Shown here piece after piece: positions 1-5,771 of a DNA stretch of 9,217 bases. The stretch's first letter is position 1. Every line of letters begins with the position of its first letter. The notes under the pieces were generated by a model. The model ran no database searches and was not told the DNA's origin. It worked only from the letters and a program-made list of their open reading frames with translations. The translations under genes and the position numbers were made by a program. This DNA is from JBEIJQ01 sp040380145 (GTDB lineage Bacteria > Bacteroidota > Bacteroidia > Chitinophagales > Saprospiraceae), in NCBI GenBank assembly GCA_040380145.1, contig JBEIJQ010000125.1:1-9217 (forward strand), in the 5' to 3' direction.

Positions 1-228
1 CCGATCTGATTTTCAAAAAAAGCATGTGGCGAAATGGGTGGGTGTCTTTTTGTAAGGTCGTGTACAACCACGAACAAGATAACAAATTTCCGAAAAAACA
101 TCGGATCGGACATCGGGTTCAAGGTATTGTCCGTAGAAGACCTGCAGAAGCCCAGGGGCAAGCAGCCGATCCGTGGGGAGACGAGTTTTTATTTTTTTAA
201 AAAAATTGATTATCATAAAATTAGTTAA
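1..228 (+). pseudogene. C-terminal remnant of a SUMF1/FGE-like domain protein
   Basis: The frame open from base 10 to the stop at 226-228 reads GGCLF at 37-51, then C-x3-NK-x2-N-x8-IGFKV at 61-126. The spacing and identities match the end of the formylglycine-generating-enzyme (SUMF1, C-type-lectin-like) fold, which runs roughly RGGSW...C-x3-NR...IGFRV, as also seen at the end of the protein at 7056-8036. A further 34 residues without recognisable motif follow. The frame is closed upstream by TGA at 7-9, and the segment between GG and the Cys is about three residues short. The +1 frame just upstream reads HVAK (23-34), which would fit the VLR preceding GGSW, so a frameshift near 34-40 or in the A run at 15-21 is possible. 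I read it as a broken or partial gene whose body lies left of the window. It could also be a functional tail disrupted only by sequence error. The family call rests on a short motif. Confidence 0.45.
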
Positions 229-550
229 AAAAATACAACAATTATCTCCCCGGCATTAGATTCGAGGCGGAGATGATTTCTCCTTTTCATCATTCATTTT
301 ATCCGATAACTTCACTTATGGACCATTGAAATTATCCGAGTTTTGTTTTGGAATGTTGAAAAAAAATCGTTCGGACCGGTACGGGTACACCTTCCCGAAA
401 GAAGGAATCATCTGGAAGCCCCTAAGCAACTCCCCCTCCCTCTTTTTTTGGCACCAAATTGGAAAAGGGATTTTTTCGAAAAAAAAATCTATTTTTCCCC
501 TTCAAAAAAATTTCGCTTCCTCTTTTTCCAAACATTCACTCCCCTATCGC
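229..550. other. AT-rich, homopolymer-rich non-coding stretch
   Basis: No convincing gene is seen. A frame continuous with the downstream protease is open from 326, but its translation is dominated by Lys/Phe/Ser from A and T runs, and the protease's signal peptide begins only at 551, so I treat this as leader DNA. It holds T7 (443-449), T6-CG-A9 (471-487), A7 (514-520) and several shorter runs. A TATTTTTC at 490-497 matches the Bacteroidota -7 box TAnnTTTG at 7 of 8 positions and could be the protease promoter, but no well-spaced -33 TTTG is present. Confidence 0.5.
471..484. repeat. Palindrome TTTTTTCGAAAAAA
   Basis: A perfect 14-base palindrome, flanked by GA on the left and AAATC on the right, so an RNA copy could form an A/U hairpin with a GATTTTTT left arm. 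It lies about 65 bases before the protease start. It may be a regulatory site, a weak terminator of leader transcription, or just the by-product of long A and T runs. Confidence 0.35.
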
Positions 551-1408
551 ATGAAAATCTTTTTTTCGGCCATTCCGCTCGCCATGTTCGCCCTGGGCTC
601 GCTTTCTTTGCGCAGCGCCGAACGATTGGATGCCCGTCCGGCACTTACCCTGCGCCAGGCTATCGAACAAGCCGGCTGCGGTCACGCCGGCTGCTCCCAC
701 CACCGCCGCCAACCCTCCTTCGACGAGTCCTGCTTCACCAGTCCCGAAGAATACGCCATCTACATGGCCAGTTCCACGGAAAAGGCCGCGTTGGACATGT
801 TTTTCCCGATAGACCTCGAAACCGAAAAGGGCGTCGGCGAATCTTTCCACGAGCAGCAGGACTACGATTACATCGAAGACACGCGGACAGAAAAACTGCG
901 CCGCATGCTCAAAAAACTCGTCAGAAAGGCCGAGCGCCGCAACGAGCTCAAATACAACGTGTACCTGATCGACGACGATGTGATCAACGCTTGGACCGTT
1001 CCGGGCGGCAACATCTATGTGACCACCGGCATCCTCGATTTCATCGAAAACGACGACGAACTGGCCAACGTGCTCGGCCACGAGATCGGGCACAACGAGC
1101 GCAAACACACCTCGCGCCACATCCAGCGCCAAGTGCCCGCGATGTGGTTCGGCGACCAAGTGGCCGTCATCTTGGATGTGCTCGGTCAACTGACCATTTC
1201 CTTCAACCAGTACCAGGAGCTCGAGGCCGACCAGATCGGCATCGACTTGGCCAAGGCCGCCGGGTACAACCCCCTGCGCGGACTTTCCTTCTGGGAGCGC
1301 ATGGCCGAAAACGAAAACCCCAATTTCATGGACAAGGTGTTCCGCTCGCACCCCTACTCCCAAAACCGCTACGAGTGCGGCAAGTCGTACATCGAGAAAA
1401 AATACTGA
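551..1408 (+). CDS. Exported M48-family zinc metalloprotease
   Basis: A 285-residue peptidase that probably acts in the periplasm or at the outer membrane, where M48 (BepA/Oma1-like) proteases degrade or survey misfolded envelope proteins. The zinc site is HEIGH at residues 177-181, with the third ligand expected in QELEAD (222-227, most likely E225). The hallmark NAWTVPGG (147-153 region) precedes it and the typical HPYSQNR (267-273) lies near the C-terminus. The start at 551 was chosen because MKIFFSAIPLAMFALGSLSL is a signal peptide; the same frame is open upstream to 326 but is AT-run sequence. No lipobox Cys is seen at the expected place. Residues 43-51 (CGHAGCSHH) are rich in Cys and His, which is unusual for the family. 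There are no TPR repeats, unlike BepA, so it is closer to the short single-domain M48C type. A strong terminator follows, so it is probably monocistronic. Confidence 0.9.
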   Translation: MKIFFSAIPLAMFALGSLSLRSAERLDARPALTLRQAIEQAGCGHAGCSHHRRQPSFDESCFTSPEEYAIYMASSTEKAALDMFFPIDLETEKGVGESFHEQQDYDYIEDTRTEKLRRMLKKLVRKAERRNELKYNVYLIDDDVINAWTVPGGNIYVTTGILDFIENDDELANVLGHEIGHNERKHTSRHIQRQVPAMWFGDQVAVILDVLGQLTISFNQYQELEADQIGIDLAKAAGYNPLRGLSFWERMAENENPNFMDKVFRSHPYSQNRYECGKSYIEKKY

Positions 1409-1431
1409 TCCCGACCTTTTCGGTTGCCCCC

Positions 1432-1466
1432 GCGGGCCCCGGCCAAACGGCCGGGGCCCGCTTTTT
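1432..1466 (+). terminator. Rho-independent terminator of the M48 gene
   Basis: A perfect 13-bp GC-rich stem (GCGGGCCCCGGCC at 1432-1444 paired with GGCCGGGGCCCGC at 1449-1461) has an AAAC loop and is followed at once by TTTTT (1462-1466). It begins 23 bases after the protease stop codon. This is a textbook intrinsic terminator and separates the protease from lgt. Confidence 0.92.
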
Positions 1467-1480
1467 GTCGGATTTGCCCG

Positions 1481-1488
1481 TATCTTTG
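1481..1488 (+). promoter_or_regulatory. Bacteroidota -7 promoter element for lgt
   Basis: TATCTTTG is an exact match to the TAnnTTTG -7 box used by the Bacteroidota primary sigma factor. It lies 37 bases before the lgt ATG and 14 bases after the preceding terminator's T run, implying a leader of roughly 30 bases. No TTTG is found at the ideal spacing for a -33 box; the closest is in the T run of the terminator, which is too near (about 13 bases). Confidence 0.6.
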
Positions 1489-1524
1489 CCGCCCCGAACA
1501 ACCTTTTCCCCCGACTACACGCCC

Positions 1525-2772
1525 ATGTACCCCAATTTCCGCTATTTCGTTTACGACTGGACCGGCATAGACGTGCCCGCGCTCGCCGTGGTGCAGATGT
1601 ACGGTTTTTGGCTCGCCATGGCCTTTTTGGCCAGCGGGTTCTTCCTGATGGTCGAACTGCGCCGCCGCGAAAGCATCGGTTGGCTGAAGGGCGTGTACGA
1701 ATCGGAGACCGTGGGCGCACCGGCACCGATGGGCGAACTGATCGCCCACTTCCTGCTGGGATTCCTGCTGGGATTCAAGGCCGTGTACTATGTACAGCAC
1801 AACCAAGAGGTGACCGACGCAGCCACTTTCCTGCTATCCGCCACGGGCAACTGGTTCATGGGACTGCTGCTGGGCGGCGTCTTCGCCGGTTGGACCTGGT
1901 ACGAAAAACACCGCCAACGCCTGCCCCAGCCCAAAACCGTGCAGGTGCTCGTGATGCCCCACCAACGGGTGGCCGACATCGTGATCCTCGCAGCCATGTC
2001 GGGCATCGTGGGCGCCAAACTGTACTACCACCTCACCGAATGGGACCGCTTCGTGCGCAACCCCGTTGGCGAGCTGCTCTCGCCGGCCGGGCTCACCGTT
2101 TACGGAGGCCTCATTCTCGGCTTTTTCGTGGTGTCGTGGTACCTGCGCCGCAAAAAAATCGCCTACGGACAAATGCTCGACGCCTGTGCCCCCGCCCTGA
2201 TCCTCGCCTACGGGATCGGACGCCTCGGCTGCCATTTTTCTGGCGACGGCGACTGGGGAATCCCCGCCGGCCCGAAACCCGGCTGGCTGGCCTGGGCACC
2301 CGATTGGATCTGGGCCCAATGGTACCCCAACAATGTGCTCAACGGCAGCACCGACAACGCACCCATGCACCTGATGTCGGGCGATCCCGCCTGCAACGGC
2401 TTCGCCGCCCTGATCCCCCCCGGGGGAACCCTCTCGGACGGCTACTGCCACTGCCTCGACAACCCCGTCTATCCCACTTCCCTGTACGAATTCGTGCTGT
2501 GTATGGGCATTTTCGCCCTGCTCTGGGGCATCGCCCGCCGCAACTCCCTGCCCACCGGGGCGATCTTTGCCCTGTACCTCGTGCTGAACGGCCTCGAACG
2601 CTTTTCCATCGAAACCATCCGCATCAACCACAAAGTTCTCGGCAACTTCACCGATGCCCAACTCATCGCCCTCACGCTGTTTGCACTCGGAATAGCCGGA
2701 TGCCTGTACGTCTGGAAAAAAGGCGAGCGCATGAAAGTCGGCCAATCAGGGCCGGAGACGGGGGAGGAATAG
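1525..2772 (+). CDS. lgt: Phosphatidylglycerol--prolipoprotein diacylglyceryl transferase
   Basis: Lgt transfers the diacylglyceryl group of phosphatidylglycerol to the lipobox cysteine of prolipoproteins in the inner membrane, the first step of lipoprotein maturation. The 415-residue product has multiple hydrophobic segments (about 20-42, 74-90, 104-124, 150-168, 189-207, 219-233, 324-337, 345-357, 379-396). The Lgt signature is GRLGCHFSGD at 232-241, corresponding to E. coli GRIGNFINGE, with the essential arginine at R233. YPTSLYE (316-322) matches the family HPSQLYE, and ERFSIETIR (358-366) matches the conserved C-terminal arginine stretch. GLTVYGGLILG (189-199) has Tyr where E. coli has an important His. 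Compared with the 291-residue E. coli enzyme there are an N-terminal extension and a large insertion (about 246-315) that includes Cys290, Cys308 and Cys310. These changes are, as I recall, usual for Bacteroidota Lgt. The ATG at 1525 suits the -7 box and the first membrane segment; the same frame is open far upstream but overlaps the protease gene. Confidence 0.93.
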   Translation: MYPNFRYFVYDWTGIDVPALAVVQMYGFWLAMAFLASGFFLMVELRRRESIGWLKGVYESETVGAPAPMGELIAHFLLGFLLGFKAVYYVQHNQEVTDAATFLLSATGNWFMGLLLGGVFAGWTWYEKHRQRLPQPKTVQVLVMPHQRVADIVILAAMSGIVGAKLYYHLTEWDRFVRNPVGELLSPAGLTVYGGLILGFFVVSWYLRRKKIAYGQMLDACAPALILAYGIGRLGCHFSGDGDWGIPAGPKPGWLAWAPDWIWAQWYPNNVLNGSTDNAPMHLMSGDPACNGFAALIPPGGTLSDGYCHCLDNPVYPTSLYEFVLCMGIFALLWGIARRNSLPTGAIFALYLVLNGLERFSIETIRINHKVLGNFTDAQLIALTLFALGIAGCLYVWKKGERMKVGQSGPETGEE

Positions 2773-2811
2773 AGAAAGCGGGAAAAGCTGGGCGCCCAAG
2801 GGGTATAATTA

Positions 2812-2836
2812 CCCCCAAAAATTGGACAAAAAATTA
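2812..2836 (+). repeat. Left inverted repeat of the IS remnant (putative)
   Basis: The left copy starts CCCCCAAAAATTGGAC and continues into an A run. The reverse complement of 3814-3837 reads CCCCCATTCTTGGACCAGAA, so CCCCCA, TTGGAC and a following AAA are shared with one gap. This is the only pair of inverted sequences flanking the transposase frames that I could find by eye. Confidence 0.45.
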
Positions 2837-2880
2837 AGCTGGTGGAGCATTATCTTTTCAGAGCCAAAATTTTTGCCCCA

Positions 2881-3165
2881 ATGAAAAGTCAAAGAAGGAA
2901 TTTCACGTCAAAATTCAAGGCCAAAGTAGCGCTTGAAGCGTTGAAGGGCCAACAAACGCTGCCTGAGCTGACGGCTAAGCACGAAGTGCATTCGACGATG
3001 ATCGGCACCTGGAAAAAGGTCTTGCAGGACAAGGCGCACGAGCTGTTCGACGTCAAACGGGGCCGCAAGGCCAAGGAAGCCGAAGAGCTCACGGACCGCC
3101 TGTACCGCCAGGTAGGGCAGTTGCAGATGGAGGTCGAATGGCTCAAAAAAAAATTGGACTCCTAG
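2881..3165 (+). CDS. IS3-family transposase OrfA (helix-turn-helix subunit)
   Basis: A 94-residue basic protein. Residues about 7-50 (RNFTSKFKAKVALEALKGQQ, then LPELTAKHEVHSTMIGTWKK) form the HTH_Tnp_1 helix-turn-helix that binds the element's ends. The C-terminal part (LTDRLYRQVGQLQMEVEWLK) is the leucine-rich coiled coil used for OrfA/OrfAB multimerisation. The ATG at 2881 is preferred; a frame open from 2842 adds 13 residues without family resemblance. The frame ends by reading through the A9 run at 3145-3153 to a TAG; a -1 slip there would enter orfB, the family's way of making OrfAB. OrfA itself looks intact, but with orfB broken it cannot support transposition. At most it could bind or repress related elements elsewhere in the genome. 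Confidence 0.85.
   Translation: MKSQRRNFTSKFKAKVALEALKGQQTLPELTAKHEVHSTMIGTWKKVLQDKAHELFDVKRGRKAKEAEELTDRLYRQVGQLQMEVEWLKKKLDS
3145..3153 (+). promoter_or_regulatory. Programmed -1 frameshift site between orfA and orfB
   Basis: Nine consecutive A residues read as AAA AAA AAA in the orfA frame. Slipping back one base continues into IGLLGPSRRKDLIEPDG, which is the start of the OrfB homology, with no stop between. A-rich slippery runs at this position are characteristic of IS3-family elements. No stimulatory downstream hairpin was identified. Confidence 0.65.
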
Positions 3166-3661
3166 GCCCTTCGCGCCGCAAGGACCTCATCGAACCTGAC
3201 GGCGGCCTGTCCGTGAGACGCCAGTGCGAACTGGCCGAAATATCCCGCAGCAGCCACTACACACGCCCCTCGGGGAAAACGCCCGGAACTTGGAATATAT
3301 TCGCCTGATCGACGAGCAATATCTTTTGACACCGGTTTCTGCGCGGACGCGCTGGAAGAGGCCCTTGGGCTCGGCTTTTGTCCGGAGATTTTAAACTCCG
3401 ACCAGGGCAGACAGTTCACATCCGCACAGTTCACGGGCATCCTCTTAGACAACGGCTTGAAAATCACTATGGCCGACAGTGGAAGGGCTCTGGAGAAGCG
3501 TCAAATACGAGCAGGTCTTCCTCCACGATTACGAAAACGGCGGCGATCTGTGGAATGGCTTGCACCGCTATTGGATATTTTACTACGAAGAAAGGCCTCA
3601 CCAAGGCCTTGGCTACAAAACCCCAAAAGATGTTTTTTTCCAAAAAATCCGCTCGATTTGA
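3153..3661 (+). pseudogene. Broken IS3-family transposase OrfB (DDE integrase core)
   Basis: OrfB can be followed through several frames. From 3153, LIEPDGG and LSVRRQCELAEISRSSHYTR match the N-terminal region. The frame then shifts near 3271-3275 and continues as NARNLEYIRLIDEQYLLTP (to about 3333). About 100 residues are then missing, including the first catalytic Asp. FCADALEEALGLG resumes at 3337 in the third frame, with the second Asp in NSDQG (codon 3400-3402) and QFTSAQFTG after it. About ten residues (the GRALDNIF part) are lost near 3478. VEGLWRSVKYE resumes at 3479 with the catalytic Glu (3482-3484), and EERPHQGLGYKTP leads to the stop at 3659-3661. A full-length OrfB is roughly 270-290 residues. 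The separated frames are all homologous to one protein, so this is decay rather than independent genes. Confidence 0.85.
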
Positions 3662-3965
3662 ACCATGACATCCATGATGAACCCTACATTTGTAGCATTC
3701 CCCATAACACACTAGCCGACTTTACGGAAAGGCAGACTTCCCCCACCTACGTTTTGAGGAATTTCGATCTCTTGTCAAGCAATTCTTATCCCCTGCCACA
3801 GCTTAATTAAGGGTACTTTCTGGTCCAAGAATGGGGGGGAAGCACACACATAAAGTCGAGTTTTGGTTTTCACAAGTTTATGCGACAGTTGCAGTTTTTT
3901 TCATCTTTCTTCTTGAAAAATTCCATACATCCTCCAAAGGCGCACCAAATTAAAAAATTTTCAAT
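3662..3965. other. Non-coding: IS right end and leader of the next gene
   Basis: No credible gene. The first 178 bases are the 3' end of the IS remnant, longer than usual between orfB and the right repeat. TACATTTG at 3685-3692 fits the -7 promoter consensus, but it lies inside the small palindrome CTACATTTGTAG and about 280 bases from any start codon. After 3840 the DNA is AT-rich, with T runs (3895-3901) and no clear promoter or terminator for the gene starting at 3966. Confidence 0.5.
3814..3837 (-). repeat. Right inverted repeat of the IS remnant (putative)
   Basis: The right-hand partner of the repeat at 2812. The + strand reads TACTTTCTGGTCCAAGAA then T and a run of seven G. Its complement shares CCCCCA and TTGGAC with the left end. 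It suggests that the IS ends near 3837-3839, but decay makes the exact base uncertain. Confidence 0.4.
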
Positions 3966-4352
3966 ATGACAACGTTTCAATACTTGTATCAAAGGCTGTA
4001 TTTTATTTTTGGTATCGCATCCATTTGTTTTTTAATGGTTAATTCCACTTTTGCCACAACAGAAAAAATAACAATTGAGGTTATAGACAAGAAAACTCAA
4101 ACTACTCGCGCGAGTTATAGAAGGGGAAGGTATTCACCTAGCAGAACAAGCTATTATGTTGATGCGTTGGTGGTTGGGAAAAACAATAAAGAGACTTTTA
4201 GAGTGGACGGATCCTTTTGGAGGGGGACTTCTGGCAGTAGTATGTACGATCGTCTTGATGAAAGTCGAACCTATGATGTGGATGCATCTACCGGCTTTTT
4301 TGGGCTTGGGCTTAGATGGATCGATAAAGTTTATTACCGCAAGTACAATTAG
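3966..4352 (+). CDS. Small secreted protein of unknown function (AT-rich gene)
   Basis: A 128-residue protein I do not recognise. Residues 1-30 form a good signal peptide: a basic Arg at 10, a hydrophobic core over LYFIFGIASICFLMV (11-25), and an STFA|T cleavage site. No lipobox fits, because Cys21 is inside the core. The mature part of about 98 residues is rich in Tyr, Arg, Thr and Ser and looks like a compact beta protein. It ends with a DVDASTGFFGLGLRWIDKVY segment that vaguely recalls DUF3592-like small beta domains, although this is only an impression. There is no Shine-Dalgarno; the ATG follows an A/T-rich stretch (AAATTAAAAAATTTTCAAT), which is common in this phylum. The gene is clearly more AT-rich than its neighbours and lies directly beside a dead IS, so acquisition by transfer is plausible. 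The signal peptide and clean stop favour a real gene. Confidence 0.6.
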   Translation: MTTFQYLYQRLYFIFGIASICFLMVNSTFATTEKITIEVIDKKTQTTRASYRRGRYSPSRTSYYVDALVVGKNNKETFRVDGSFWRGTSGSSMYDRLDESRTYDVDASTGFFGLGLRWIDKVYYRKYN

Positions 4353-4441
4353 CGGCCTGTAAAGGATGTATGATCGGCATCTGATCTGACGGCTTGGTTG
4401 TTTGGGGCTCTCCTCCTGTCCGTCCCGGTCCAAAGCCGCTT

Positions 4442-4466
4442 CCCTTTGTAGAGGGTTTTTCTTTTT
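4442..4466 (+). terminator. Weak terminator-like hairpin after the 3966-4352 gene
   Basis: CCCT (4442-4445) can pair with AGGG (4452-4455) across a short loop and is followed by TTTTTCTTTTT. The stem is only 4-5 bp, so this is a weak candidate. It lies between convergent genes, where a terminator would be expected. Confidence 0.25.
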
Positions 4467-4470
4467 CCCC

Positions 4471-4953
4471 CTACCCCTCCATCCTCCTCACCTTCTCCAA
4501 CACCTCCTCCTCCAGCTGCTTTTTATAAGCGAGGATGCGTTCGCGGACCGCGGCATCCTGTACCCCGATGATCTGGGCGGCGAGGATGCCGGCGTTTTTG
4601 GCACCGTCGAGGGCCACGGTGGCCACGGGCACGCCGCCGGGCATTTGCAGGATGGAGAGTACGGAGTCCCAGCCGTCGATGGAGTTGGAGGATTTGATGG
4701 GCACGCCGATCACGGGCAGGGGGCTCATGGAGGCGACCATCCCGGGCAGGTGGGCCGCCCCGCCCGCCCCGGCAATGATCACCTCTGTGCCGCGCTCGTG
4801 GGCATTGCGCGCGAAATCGTACAAACGGTCGGGCGTCCGGTGGGCGGAAACGATGGAAACCGTGTGCGGTATGCCGAACAGTTCCAGCATTTCGGCGGCC
4901 TTGCGCATCACGGGCAGATCGGAGTCCGAGCCCATTACGATGGCAACTTTCAT
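4471..4953 (-). CDS. purE: N5-carboxyaminoimidazole ribonucleotide mutase
   Basis: Class I PurE converts N5-CAIR to CAIR in de novo purine synthesis, in the cytoplasm, using N5-CAIR made by PurK. The 160-residue length is normal. Family motifs are VMGSDSDLP (6-14), SAHRTP (36-41, with the active-site His38), GAGGAAHLPGM (62-72), LPVIGVP (79-85) and LQMPGGVPVATVA (102-114). The ATG at 4953 gives the usual MKVAIVMGSDSD beginning; an upstream in-frame TTG at 4977 would add eight residues and overlap the preceding gene. It is the last gene of the minus-strand run and starts 14 bases after the previous stop, so it is probably translated from a shared transcript. No purK or other pur gene is in the window. 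The convergent gene on its 3' side is on the other strand. Confidence 0.95.
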   Translation of the reverse strand: MKVAIVMGSDSDLPVMRKAAEMLELFGIPHTVSIVSAHRTPDRLYDFARNAHERGTEVIIAGAGGAAHLPGMVASMSPLPVIGVPIKSSNSIDGWDSVLSILQMPGGVPVATVALDGAKNAGILAAQIIGVQDAAVRERILAYKKQLEEEVLEKVRRMEG

Positions 4954-4967
4954 GTTTGGGCGGGCGT

Positions 4968-5738
4968 TCAGGGGCAATCGCCCTCGTAGGTGATCAGATA
5001 GTGGTATTCTTCCATCGAGACGCGGGTGACGCGGCCCTTTTCGTCGTACCCGTAAGAAACCGCAAAGGCATCCTGCACGCCGTTTCCGGCGAACACGCCC
5101 GTAAGGTTGTTGGGCGGAAAATCCATGAAAATGGAATAGTTGCCGCGGTCGCGGAAAAACAGGCCGAGGTGGGTGCGGTAAAAGGGGTTCCGCTCCCGAT
5201 CGTACTCGAAGCGCATTTTTCCTCCGTCGGGCACCCGCAGGCTGTCCACCCGGCCATCTCCCCGGCTGAACAGGGGCAGTTGTATGGCACCGTTTTCGCC
5301 TTGGGCTTCGACTTTCAAGGCTTCACCGCCCGCGCCGAAGTACAGGTTCAAATTCATGGCGGGCGTTTCCTCGTCCGTTTTCTGCACGAGGGCGGCCATG
5401 TTTTTGAGGTGGTCCATCCGATAGATCGTGTAGGCAAAAACTTCTTTGTCCTCGCGCAGGTCGAACAGGTCGATGCGGTCCAAGCGGCCGTCGTTCAGAT
5501 ATACATAGCGGCCTAATTGGGCGGTGCGATACTCGTTTCGATCGAAGTCCCATTTTTGGAAAAGGACTTTTTCGATGCCGTTGCGCCCGTGGGAAACCTC
5601 GAAGCGCCGCACCCGTGGGTGTTCCATGCGCACGATGCGGCAGTTGCCTTGCCCCGTTTGCGGCGCCGGTGCGGGATCCGTGGCGGGGGGCAGCATCGTG
5701 CCGAGCAGGCCCCAAAAAACAAGCAGGAGGGTTTTCAT
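4968..5738 (-). CDS. Exported protein of unknown function, YD-repeat-like C-terminus
   Basis: A 256-residue protein that I cannot place in a named family. Residues 1-20 (MKTLLLVFWGLLGTMLPPAT) form a signal peptide; a Pro/Ala-rich linker (about 17-27) follows, and there is no lipobox. The rest is mostly polar and beta-rich. Several segments look like the phylum's YD/RHS-type or DUF4595-like repeats, in which a computed value is written as GYDEKGRVTRV (about 230-240); earlier segments (YVYLNDGRLDRIDLFD, LRVPDGGKMRFEYDRERNP) have the same up-down strand pattern. It may therefore be a small beta-sheet surface or periplasmic protein. It lies 33 bases after the DUF4197 gene and 14 bases before purE on the same strand, so cotranscription is likely. 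The ATG at 5738 is chosen for the signal peptide, with an A/C-rich rather than Shine-Dalgarno leader. Confidence 0.75.
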   Translation of the reverse strand: MKTLLLVFWGLLGTMLPPATDPAPAPQTGQGNCRIVRMEHPRVRRFEVSHGRNGIEKVLFQKWDFDRNEYRTAQLGRYVYLNDGRLDRIDLFDLREDKEVFAYTIYRMDHLKNMAALVQKTDEETPAMNLNLYFGAGGEALKVEAQGENGAIQLPLFSRGDGRVDSLRVPDGGKMRFEYDRERNPFYRTHLGLFFRDRGNYSIFMDFPPNNLTGVFAGNGVQDAFAVSYGYDEKGRVTRVSMEEYHYLITYEGDCP

Positions 5739-5771
5739 GTCAAAACAGGTTCGGTATGCAAAAAGAGGAGA

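Larger units (their letters stand above)
2812..3839 (+). mobile_element. Degenerate IS3-family insertion sequence
   Basis: An IS3-type layout is visible: orfA (2881-3165), an A9 slippery run (3145-3153), then orfB in the -1 frame, all enclosed by a degenerate inverted repeat. The element is dead: orfB has at least one frameshift and two internal deletions, and the first catalytic Asp is missing. The borders are inferred from the inverted repeat and are uncertain, because the ends do not show the usual TG...CA and I see no target-site duplication (TTA on the left, AAG on the right). It sits between lgt and an AT-rich gene, close behind the lgt stop, without interrupting either. Confidence 0.7.

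Noticed and set aside
326..550. N-terminal extension of the M48 protease
   Set aside because: The translation derives from A and T runs, lacks family similarity, and would bury the signal peptide starting at 551. Kept only as a note.
536..1726. Long minus-strand open frame (396 codons)
   Set aside because: It is the antisense shadow of the M48 gene and the start of lgt. It is Arg/Gly/Val-rich, matches no family, and crosses the terminator.
1834..2745. Long minus-strand open frame (303 codons) under lgt
   Set aside because: It is a shadow frame of high-GC lgt coding DNA, with low-complexity Gly/Val/Ala/Glu composition and no motif.
2800..2815. GGGGTA-TAAT-TACCCC inverted repeat after lgt
   Set aside because: It is a 6-bp stem followed by A rather than T, so not a convincing terminator, and it overlaps the putative IS left end.
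3685..3692. Promoter-like TACATTTG
   Set aside because: It matches the -7 consensus but is inside the IS remnant, within a small palindrome, with no gene starting within about 270 bases.
3378..3810. Extra plus-strand open frames in the IS (3378-3668 and 3457-3810)
   Set aside because: The first is out of frame with the OrfB homology. The second matches OrfB only in its first residues and is then out of frame.
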